Source: an uncultured Clostridia bacterium (GTDB lineage Bacteria > Bacillota > Clostridia > Christensenellales > CAG-917). From it: a DNA stretch of 5,878 nucleotides. The notes below the pieces were generated by a model, which saw only the letters and a program-made list of their open reading frames with translations, was not told the DNA's origin and did no database searches. The position numbers and the translations under genes were made by a program. Shown here piece by piece: positions 1 through 5,327 of the stretch (its first letter is position 1; each line of letters starts with the position of its first letter). Location of the stretch: assembly GCA_937881285.1 (NCBI GenBank), contig CALGEU010000146.1, positions 1-5,878 of the forward strand, written 5' to 3'.

Positions 1-2
1 CC

Positions 3-1028
3 GTCAACGCGTTTCCCGAAGAAAGCAAATTTTCTGATGCGGAATACGCAAACAAGGCGTACGCAATCTTTGCCAATGCGCTTAAAAAGAGTGCCACGAC
101 GAGAGCGTGCGTGTTTGCGACAAAGCACGAAGACGCAACTTTTTCGCTTATGTCCGCACTCGAAGACATGGGGCTCGTAACGAAGGTGGGCAAAGTCAAT
201 ATGGACGAAGGCGCGCCCGAAAATCTCGTTGACGAAAGTGCAGAGCGCTCTGTAACCGAAACGAGAAATCTCATCGAAAAATCAAAGGCCTTTAAGCGTA
301 CGGGGTATATTCTCACGCCGAGATTTATCCCTTGCTGTTCAGACGAAACGTTGAAAGGGCTTGAAAATTTGCAAGAAGAGTTCGATTTGCCCGTGCAGTC
401 GCACCTTTCGGAAAACTACGGAGAAATCGAGTGGGTGCTTGAAAACAGAGACGTCGATTTTTACGGACAAGGCTATGACAAATTCGGTCTGTTCGGAAAG
501 TCAAAAATCGGAAAGAGAGTGCCGACGATTATGGCGCACTGCGTACATTCCGGCGAAAAAGAAATCGCGCTTATGAAAGAAAACGACGTGTTCGTTGCGC
601 ATTGCCCTGCGTCCAACGACAATCTTTGCTCGGGCGTTGCGCCGATAAGCGAATATCTCGAAAAAGGTTTGAAAGTCGGGCTCGGAAGCGACGTTGCAGG
701 CGGACAAACGGAGTCGATATTCAGAGCAATTGTGGATGCTATTCAAGCGTCAAAACTCAGATGGAGACTGTACGACAAAAACGTGAAACCGCTCACTTTT
801 GCAAACGCGTTCTATCTTGCCACGAAAGGAGGCGGCGAATTTTTCGGAAAAGTCGGAAGTTTCGAGAGCGGATACGAGTTCGACGCAGTAGTGCTTGACG
901 ATTCCGCGCTTTTGCATCCGCAACAGCTCGATTTGCTTCAAAGGCTCGAGAGATTTGCGTATCTTTCGGGTGACGTTTGCGGCGGTGTGGTAGCAAAATT
1001 CGTACAAGGCGAAAAAATTGCGCTATAA
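3..1028 (+). CDS. guaD: Guanine deaminase, 5' end outside the window
   Basis: Cytoplasmic zinc hydrolase of the amidohydrolase superfamily that deaminates guanine to xanthine and ammonia in purine salvage and breakdown. The frame is open from base 3, giving 341 visible residues. Family members are about 430-450 residues, so roughly the first 90-100, including the HxH metal pair, lie upstream. Visible hallmarks, numbered from base 3: TPRF near 105-108; QSHLSEN with a probable metal ligand His134 and catalytic-type Glu137; MAHC with His179; HCPASNDNL near 200-208; GLGSDVAGG with Asp230. The order and spacing match guanine deaminase better than other amidohydrolases such as cytosine deaminase or SAH deaminase. 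The GTG at 111 is an internal valine codon, not a start, because the reading before it (including FPEESKFSDAEYA) also looks like the family. The gene ends TAA at 1026-1028. Its promoter is not in view. Confidence 0.93.
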   Translation, partial: VNAFPEESKFSDAEYANKAYAIFANALKKSATTRACVFATKHEDATFSLMSALEDMGLVTKVGKVNMDEGAPENLVDESAERSVTETRNLIEKSKAFKRTGYILTPRFIPCCSDETLKGLENLQEEFDLPVQSHLSENYGEIEWVLENRDVDFYGQGYDKFGLFGKSKIGKRVPTIMAHCVHSGEKEIALMKENDVFVAHCPASNDNLCSGVAPISEYLEKGLKVGLGSDVAGGQTESIFRAIVDAIQASKLRWRLYDKNVKPLTFANAFYLATKGGGEFFGKVGSFESGYEFDAVVLDDSALLHPQQLDLLQRLERFAYLSGDVCGGVVAKFVQGEKIAL

Positions 1029-1029
1029 T
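1001..1029 (+). promoter_or_regulatory. Possible promoter overlapping the end of guaD
   Basis: A perfect TATAAT sits at 1024-1029, overlapping the guaD stop codon. Seventeen bases upstream is CGTACA (1001-1006), which matches only the last three bases of TTGACA. Transcription would begin near 1036 and give the oxidoreductase gene a leader of about 80 bases. The good -10 is partly cancelled by the poor -35, and the -10 is built from codons of guaD, so chance is possible. Confidence 0.35.
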
Positions 1030-1059
1030 GCTTTTATATGACGCTTTTCATAAAAGCAT
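1028..1059 (+). repeat. Inverted repeat just after guaD
   Basis: ATGCTTTTAT (1028-1037) is exactly complementary to ATAAAAGCAT (1050-1059). An alternative fold pairs 9 bases, bulges two, and adds TGA/TCA around a 6-base loop. It begins on the last base of the guaD stop codon. No run of T follows on the + strand; an A-rich stretch (1070-1078) follows instead, so it is not a standard rho-independent terminator. It may act as a 3' end stabiliser, a weak terminator or a processing signal between guaD and the next gene. Confidence 0.5.
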
Positions 1060-1116
1060 CGGCAAAGACGAAAAAAACAAATTGTAGTTTTCAATAACGA
1101 TAAAAGGGAAGAGAAT

Positions 1117-2451
1117 ATGACAAAAATCGCAGTCATCGGTATGGGACAGGGCGGAATGACCGCCGCAATCAAACTTGCAGAAGCGGGATACGCCGTTTCC
1201 GTGTTCGAGAAAGAGAAGCAAGGAAACGTAAGTTATCCGTGGAAAGACGATATTCGCGCGGAGATTTTCGGTCTCGTCGGATTGCCTATGCCCGATGAAA
1301 GCATTTATTGTCAAAAAAGCAAGTGGCTTTTCGTCTCTCCGAATGAAGAGTATTCGCTTCCCGTTCCGCCGTGTCCGCCCATGGAAGAAGTGTCAATATC
1401 CCGTCGCGGCCTTGCGGACTATTTTGAAAAACTCGCAACCGAAGCAGGATGCGACCTGCATTTTTCGACGGCGGTATCGTCGCTTGTCGTGAAAGACGAC
1501 AAAGTTTGCGGAATCGTCGTGAACGGAAAAGAACAATTCTTCGATCTCGTGATTGACGCAAGCGGCATGAATTCGCCTTTCCGCGCGCAAGTTCCGAACA
1601 AATTCGGAGTGCAGGCAAAAGTGCTGCCGACCGACGTTATGTATGGGTATCGCGCGTTTTTCGATAAGGTTGATGGCGCTACGACGAGAGAAGAAGGCAT
1701 AAATAGCACGCTCACGCTAAAACATCTCGGAGAGACCGGCATAAGTTGGTGCAATCTCAACGAAGACGGCAACGTCGACGTGCTTATAGGCAGAGTCGGC
1801 GGACTTGACGACAAACGGATCGAGAGCGCGATTCTTGCGCTGAGAGCGAGCAATCAGATTCTCGGCACGCATCTTATAAGCGAAAACAAAGTTGAGATTT
1901 GCCTTAGGATGTCCATTGCAAGGGCGGTTGCGGACGGCTACGTCGCAATAGGAGACAGCGCGTTTATGACTATGCCGCTCATGGGCAGCGGAATAGAATC
2001 GTCCATGAAAGCAGGCGCGATGTTTGCCGACTACGTCACTAAAAACAACGTCACGGATTTTGCGGCAAAGAACACGTGGGGCTTCTATCACGACTATATG
2101 ACGCAATACGGCGCGGATTTTGCATTCGTTGACGTGCTTAAACGCTGGGCGCTGGCGCTCGACCCGAAAGTTATCGACTGGGTGTTCGGCGGCGGACTTA
2201 TCGAAAAGAGCGACCTTGCGCTTGTCACAACCGATACGAGCGGCAACAAGCCCAAAATCCCCGCAAAGTCGATAGCGAAAAAGGTCTTTATTCTTCTCGG
2301 ACATCTTCCGCTCGTATTCAAAGCGGCAGGGTGTCTTGCAAGAAGTTTGAAAGCGAAGAATATCGCAAAGAAAATTCCTGCGACTTACGACGAAAAGAAA
2401 GTCGCAAAGTGGGCAAAGAAATACGACAGAATTTTATACAAGAACAACTGA
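1117..2451 (+). CDS. FAD-dependent oxidoreductase, geranylgeranyl-reductase-like
   Basis: A 444-residue flavoprotein. Residues 4-31 form the classic dinucleotide-binding fold: a beta strand, GMGQGG (Gly8, Gly10, Gly13), and an acidic residue (Glu31) ending the second strand, expected to bind the ribose of FAD. DASG at 147-150 and AIGDSAFMTMPLMGSG near 277-292 are the later FAD-contact motifs of the geranylgeranyl reductase/FixC/lycopene cyclase-like group. These enzymes usually reduce isoprenoid or other lipid double bonds, or hydroxylate; the substrate here cannot be read. Residues about 380-444 are rich in lysine and include a hydrophobic, helix-like segment near 389-409, which suggests contact with the membrane face. 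The start is ATG 1117, preceded by AGGGAAGAG at 1105-1113, and the Rossmann strand begins immediately. The radical SAM gene starts 11 bases after its TGA. No linked lipid-biosynthesis gene is visible to name a pathway. Confidence 0.8.
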   Translation: MTKIAVIGMGQGGMTAAIKLAEAGYAVSVFEKEKQGNVSYPWKDDIRAEIFGLVGLPMPDESIYCQKSKWLFVSPNEEYSLPVPPCPPMEEVSISRRGLADYFEKLATEAGCDLHFSTAVSSLVVKDDKVCGIVVNGKEQFFDLVIDASGMNSPFRAQVPNKFGVQAKVLPTDVMYGYRAFFDKVDGATTREEGINSTLTLKHLGETGISWCNLNEDGNVDVLIGRVGGLDDKRIESAILALRASNQILGTHLISENKVEICLRMSIARAVADGYVAIGDSAFMTMPLMGSGIESSMKAGAMFADYVTKNNVTDFAAKNTWGFYHDYMTQYGADFAFVDVLKRWALALDPKVIDWVFGGGLIEKSDLALVTTDTSGNKPKIPAKSIAKKVFILLGHLPLVFKAAGCLARSLKAKNIAKKIPATYDEKKVAKWAKKYDRILYKNN

Positions 2452-2462
2452 TTGAAAAGAGT

Positions 2463-3293
2463 ATGTACAAAATAGCGAGAGTCGGATTGCATCATTTCGA
2501 AGAACCGCGTCTGTCGGGCGAAAGGGGTAGCGGAACTATCTTCTTTTCGGGGTGCAATTTAAGGTGTTTGTTTTGCCAAAACTACGAGATTTCGCACGGC
2601 GGAAAGGGACTGGAAGTGAGCGAGCGCGAACTTATAGATTGCATGCTGTATCTAAAAGACAAAGGCGCGCACAATATAAATCTTGTGACTCCGTCAAATT
2701 ATACAAATTTGCTTCAATCGACGCTTGAAAAAGCAAAACCGATAGTTAAACTGCCGATTGTGTGGAACAGCAGCGGATACGAAACGGTTGCCAATCTCAA
2801 AAAAATGGACGGACTCGTTGACGTGTATCTGCCCGATTTTAAGTATAGTGACGACGATTTGGCGTGGGAGTATTCGCATGCGAAAGGATATAGGGAAGTG
2901 GCTCTTGCCGCACTTGCCGAAATGCGAAGGCAACAGCCCGAAGACGTTTTCGATGATGACGGCATGATGCAAAAGGGCGTTATCGTCAGACATCTCGTTT
3001 TGCCTGGGAAAATCGAAAATACGGCGAATGCGTTCAAAGACATCGCAAGCGTTGACAAGGATATATTTGTGAGTGTTATGGGACAGTATTTTCCGACCGA
3101 CAACGTAAAAAATCATCCGACGCTTTCAAGAAGACTTACGTCGGATGAATACGACGAAGCGATAGACGCGTTTTTCTCGGCAGGGTTGCACAACGGTTTT
3201 TCGCAAGACCTTGACAGTGCGACGGAAGAATACGTCCCCGATTTCGACTTGCAGGAAGTAAGGAATATTATAAATAAATATAAGCAAAATTAA
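2463..3293 (+). CDS. PflX-type radical SAM protein (COG1313)
   Basis: A 276-residue radical SAM protein resembling the PflX family, related to pyruvate formate-lyase activating enzymes but of unproven function. CNLRCLFC places the [4Fe-4S] ligands at Cys31, Cys35 and Cys38 with CX3CX2C spacing. Other family signatures are IARVGLHHFEEP (4-15), GSGTIFFSG (22-30), QNYEISHGG (39-47), GAHNINLVTPSNY (68-80), NSSGYE (102-107), DVYLPDFKY (120-128) and RHLVLPG (176-182). I chose ATG 2463 because homology starts there. The frame is open upstream to a GTG at 2331, but that stretch overlaps the oxidoreductase gene and has no family features. The ribosome site is weak (GAAAAGA 2454-2460, very close), which fits coupling to the preceding gene, whose stop lies 11 bases upstream. 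Many longer relatives carry an N-terminal cysteine-rich segment; this one does not. No obvious terminator follows it before the promoter at 3384. Confidence 0.87.
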   Translation: MYKIARVGLHHFEEPRLSGERGSGTIFFSGCNLRCLFCQNYEISHGGKGLEVSERELIDCMLYLKDKGAHNINLVTPSNYTNLLQSTLEKAKPIVKLPIVWNSSGYETVANLKKMDGLVDVYLPDFKYSDDDLAWEYSHAKGYREVALAALAEMRRQQPEDVFDDDGMMQKGVIVRHLVLPGKIENTANAFKDIASVDKDIFVSVMGQYFPTDNVKNHPTLSRRLTSDEYDEAIDAFFSAGLHNGFSQDLDSATEEYVPDFDLQEVRNIINKYKQN

Positions 3294-3383
3294 ACAATAT
3301 ATAGTGGTTTTTGCGTGAAACATACACAAATGCGACACGCATCGTGTGATTGAAAAAACTTTGAAAAAGTTGTCGAAAATCGG
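3294..3383. other. Non-coding A-rich, dyad-rich DNA upstream of the promoter
   Basis: No gene is supported here. It holds overlapping small dyads: ATGCG/CGCAT (3330-3342, loop ACA) and ACACG/CGTGT (3335-3347, loop CAT), which cannot form together, and TGCGTG (3312-3317) complementary to CACGCA (3336-3341). AACTTT/AAAGTT (3357-3371) is another perfect short dyad. Runs of A at 3353-3358, 3364-3368 and 3376-3379 are spaced about one helical turn apart just upstream of the -35, as in an UP element or bent DNA. None of the hairpins is followed by a T run, so no terminator for the preceding gene is evident. Confidence 0.45.
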
Positions 3384-3397
3384 TTGCGCAAATCGGT
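3377..3397. repeat. Direct repeat AAATCGGT around the -35
   Basis: AAATCGGT occurs at 3377-3384 and again at 3390-3397, 13 bases apart, bracketing and touching the TTGCGC hexamer. A third copy in inverted orientation (ACCGATTT) lies at 3474-3481 inside the small reading frame. The placement would suit an operator for a repressor, but the repeats are short and no regulator gene is in view. Confidence 0.3.
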
Positions 3398-3412
3398 CCG
3401 TTGTGCTAACAT
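3384..3412 (+). promoter_or_regulatory. Predicted vegetative sigma promoter
   Basis: TTGCGC (3384-3389) and TAACAT (3407-3412) are separated by exactly 17 bases, with a TG at 3404-3405 giving an extended -10. Transcription is expected to start near 3418-3420. It lies 3' to phased A-tracts and is the best promoter visible between the radical SAM gene and the permease. It probably drives the small reading frame at 3444 and, through any read-through of the terminator, the permease and upp genes. Confidence 0.6.
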
Positions 3413-3443
3413 ACTGTCAAATGTAAATCTTGGAGCAAGCGGT

Positions 3444-3557
3444 ATGACTCAAAGCATTGTCAAACTCAAGAAAACCGATTTTGCAGCGCACGGCGTTGCG
3501 GGGGTTGCGTTTTCTTCCGACGACCGTTTTTGCCCCATTGATACGATAGTTGCCTAA
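3444..3557 (+). CDS. 37-residue reading frame, leader peptide or small protein
   Basis: ATG 3444 follows GGAG (3432-3435) with an ideal 8-base gap and runs 37 codons to TAA at 3555-3557. The peptide begins MTQSIVKLKK and ends FCPIDTIVA. It has a basic start, no membrane segment and one cysteine. I recognise no family. It lies between a good promoter and a strong terminator, whose stem starts 3 bases after the stop codon. A ribosome on the stop codon would cover the left half of that stem. This and the downstream uracil genes suggest a leader peptide for attenuation, as with pyrL-pyrBI or rph-pyrE of E. coli. There is no run of a single amino acid codon as in his or trp leaders; U-rich tracts (3510-3516 and 3527-3531) occur instead. 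An independent small protein is the alternative. Translation itself is unproven. Confidence 0.5.
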   Translation: MTQSIVKLKKTDFAAHGVAGVAFSSDDRFCPIDTIVA

Positions 3558-3560
3558 TTG

Positions 3561-3588
3561 AAGAAGTCCCGACGGACTTCTTTTTTTT
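3561..3588 (+). terminator. Rho-independent terminator, probable attenuator
   Basis: AAGAAGTCC (3561-3569) pairs perfectly with GGACTTCTT (3574-3582) around a 4-base CGAC loop, and an eight-T run covers 3581-3588. This is a strong intrinsic terminator. It ends transcripts from the promoter at 3384 and possibly those reading through from the radical SAM gene. Because no promoter is evident between it and the permease start 73 bases later, it probably works as a conditional terminator for the permease-upp operon. Confidence 0.88.
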
Positions 3589-3615
3589 GCGCTCATGCCG
3601 ATAGCGATTGAGCGC
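3589..3615 (+). repeat. Dyad between the terminator and the permease
   Basis: GCGCTCA (3589-3595) is complementary to TGAGCGC (3609-3615), with a 13-base loop. It directly follows the T run of the terminator and sits in the untranslated leader of the permease. A shorter competing pair, CGCT/AGCG (3590-3593 with 3603-3606), is nested inside. It could protect the 5' end of a processed transcript or bind a regulator; there is no further evidence. Confidence 0.35.
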
Positions 3616-3648
3616 GGGGGCGTAAGAAGACAAAACAAAATTATATAC

Positions 3649-3654
3649 AGGAGA
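3649..3654 (+). promoter_or_regulatory. Ribosome binding site that fixes the permease start
   Basis: AGGAGA lies 6 bases before ATG 3661. The upstream in-frame ATG at 3595 has only the terminator T run in front of it, so 3661 is the start. Confidence 0.85.
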
Positions 3655-3660
3655 ACGACA

Positions 3661-5310
3661 ATGTCAAAAAATCAACTCGTTTATGACGTCAACGACAGAC
3701 CGCCTTTCGGCAAATTGATTGTGTTTGCTTTCCAACAAGTGCTCGCAATCATGGCTGCAACCATCGCAGTGCCTACAATCATCGGTCTCCCCACGCAGAT
3801 TCCCGCGGCAATCTTGGGCGCAGGTATCGGCACTATCGTATACCTTCTTTTCACAAAATTCAAAAGCCCGGTCATCATATCGAGTTCGTTCGCGTTTTTG
3901 AGTTCGCTCTCAACGGCGTTGGCATTCGGATATTGCGGAATCATTCTCGGCGGTATCCTTGCAGGTCTCGTTTACGTGATTTTGGCAATAATAATCAAGT
4001 TTGCAGGCAGCAAATGGGTGTCTAAACTCATGCCCCCTGTCATCATCGGACCGACCGTCGCAATCATCGGTCTTTCGCTTGCAGGCAACGCAATGGGCGA
4101 CATCGTCACGGCAAGCGGCGCAACCGTCAACAGAGCGTACAACCTTGTCGCACTCTTCTGCGGTCTTGTGACGCTCATCACAATCTGCATTTGCTCCACT
4201 CAAAAGAAATTCAAGATGGGACGCCTTATCCCGTTCATCATCGGTATCGGCGCAGGCTACATCGTGGCTTCCTTCTTCTCGATTTTCGGATACTGCTTCA
4301 ATGTCGAATATCTCAAGATAGTCAACTGGCAACCGCTCGTAAACAACTTCGCACCGCTTGGTGACGCGGCGGCAAGCGCAGGCGACAAAGTTCAGGCATT
4401 CTTTACGTATCCCGACTTCGCACTCATCGAAGCAATCAAAGAACTCGTCACGGGTAACGTAAGCCAGGCTGTTCAGACCGCAACGGGCGGCATCTCCACA
4501 ACGCTCACTTGGGCTGGCGTCGGTGAAGTCGTACTTGCGTTCGTCCCCGTCGCACTCGTCGTCTTTGCAGAACACATCGCAGACCACAAGAACCTTAGTT
4601 CAATCATCGGAAAAGACCTTGTTGAAGGCGAACCCGGACTTTCCCGCACGCTTCTTGGTGACGGTGTAGGCTCTATGGCAGGCACGATATTCGGTATCTG
4701 CCCCAACACGACTTACGGTGAATCCGTCGGTTGCGTGGCTATCACCAAAAACGCTTCCGTGTCCACAATCTTGACGGCGGCAATCATGTGCATAATCTTG
4801 TCCTTCATCAGCCCCGTCATGGCGCTTTTGCAAACCATTCCCGCTTGCGTAATGGGCGGCGTGTGCCTTACGCTCTACGGCTTCATCGCAGTCAGCGGTC
4901 TCAAAATGTTCAAGGACATCGACCTTGGCGACAACAAAAATCTCTTCACGGTTTCCACGATACTCATCGCAGGTATCGGCGGCCTTGCAATCAAGATTCC
5001 GTATCACCTTACCGACAACGGTACTGTTGACAAGACCATAACCATCACTTCCATTGCAACCGCACTCATCCTTGGCATAATCGTTCACGCAATCATCAGC
5101 GCAATCGAGAAAAAACAGGGCGGCGACGGCAACGAAGAAGAAGTGAAGGAAGAGCCGCAAAGCCTTATCGCAGGCGCGGTCGCTCCCAAAGCGAAATTCG
5201 ACGTCGGCGTTGACGAAGTCAAAGAAGTCGAACAAGAAGAAAAAGAAGAAGCAGTGCTCGAACAATTCCGCAAGGAAGAAAACGAAGCGCAAAGCGATAT
5301 AAACGAATAA
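3661..5310 (+). CDS. uraA: Uracil/xanthine-type permease (NCS2 family)
   Basis: A 549-residue inner-membrane nucleobase:cation symporter of the UraA/PyrP/PbuX family, most likely importing uracil given the upp gene next to it. It shows many hydrophobic helices from residue 18 to about 482. Family landmarks: QQVLAIMAATIAVP (25-38, helix 1), SSSFAFL (74-80, helix 3), PPVIIGPTVAIIG (125-137), ALVVFAEHIADH (298-309) with the substrate-type Glu304, and PNTTYGES (348-355) with Glu354, which corresponds to the conserved Glu of UraA. At the position of UraA His245 the residue is Asp308, with His309 next to it. The protein is longer than UraA (429 residues): it has extra sequence between helices 7 and 8 (about 222-285) and an acidic, glutamate-lysine-rich tail (about 485-549). 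Isoleucine is mostly ATC, unlike the preceding gene, which suggests strong expression. Xanthine or another base cannot be excluded as substrate. The symbol follows the family name, not a proven orthologue. Confidence 0.88.
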   Translation: MSKNQLVYDVNDRPPFGKLIVFAFQQVLAIMAATIAVPTIIGLPTQIPAAILGAGIGTIVYLLFTKFKSPVIISSSFAFLSSLSTALAFGYCGIILGGILAGLVYVILAIIIKFAGSKWVSKLMPPVIIGPTVAIIGLSLAGNAMGDIVTASGATVNRAYNLVALFCGLVTLITICICSTQKKFKMGRLIPFIIGIGAGYIVASFFSIFGYCFNVEYLKIVNWQPLVNNFAPLGDAAASAGDKVQAFFTYPDFALIEAIKELVTGNVSQAVQTATGGISTTLTWAGVGEVVLAFVPVALVVFAEHIADHKNLSSIIGKDLVEGEPGLSRTLLGDGVGSMAGTIFGICPNTTYGESVGCVAITKNASVSTILTAAIMCIILSFISPVMALLQTIPACVMGGVCLTLYGFIAVSGLKMFKDIDLGDNKNLFTVSTILIAGIGGLAIKIPYHLTDNGTVDKTITITSIATALILGIIVHAIISAIEKKQGGDGNEEEVKEEPQSLIAGAVAPKAKFDVGVDEVKEVEQEEKEEAVLEQFRKEENEAQSDINE

Positions 5311-5315
5311 GTAAA

Positions 5316-5321
5316 AAGGAG
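5316..5321 (+). promoter_or_regulatory. Ribosome binding site of upp
   Basis: AAGGAG lies 6 bases before ATG 5328 in the 17-base gap after the permease stop codon. A gap this short with a strong site and no promoter indicates co-transcription. Confidence 0.88.
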
Positions 5322-5327
5322 TCAATT

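Noticed and set aside
1717..2304. 195-codon antisense frame opposite the oxidoreductase
   Set aside because: It is a shadow of a strongly supported gene, with no recognisable domain.
2331..2462. GTG start extending the radical SAM protein by 44 residues
   Set aside because: The extension lies in the oxidoreductase gene, shows no CxxC pattern or family similarity, and the family-like sequence begins at ATG 2463.
3413..3590. PyrR binding loop, T-box or known riboswitch in the leader
   Set aside because: I looked for a PyrR-type GAGAGGCU core, a T-box GGUGGNACC core and other familiar cores and found none; a covariance model search would settle this.
3641..3647. TATATA as a -10 for a permease-proximal promoter
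   Set aside because: No -35-like hexamer lies 16-18 bases upstream, and the start would fall inside the ribosome binding site.
3595..3660. Upstream in-frame ATG extending the permease by 22 residues
   Set aside because: It has only a terminator T run in front of it and no ribosome site; ATG 3661 has AGGAGA at the right distance and starts a typical family N-terminus.
3910..5325. Long antisense frames (225 and 241 codons) opposite the permease
   Set aside because: They mirror the codon pattern of a clearly real gene, have cysteine- and aspartate-rich compositions like no known protein, and lack credible ribosome sites.
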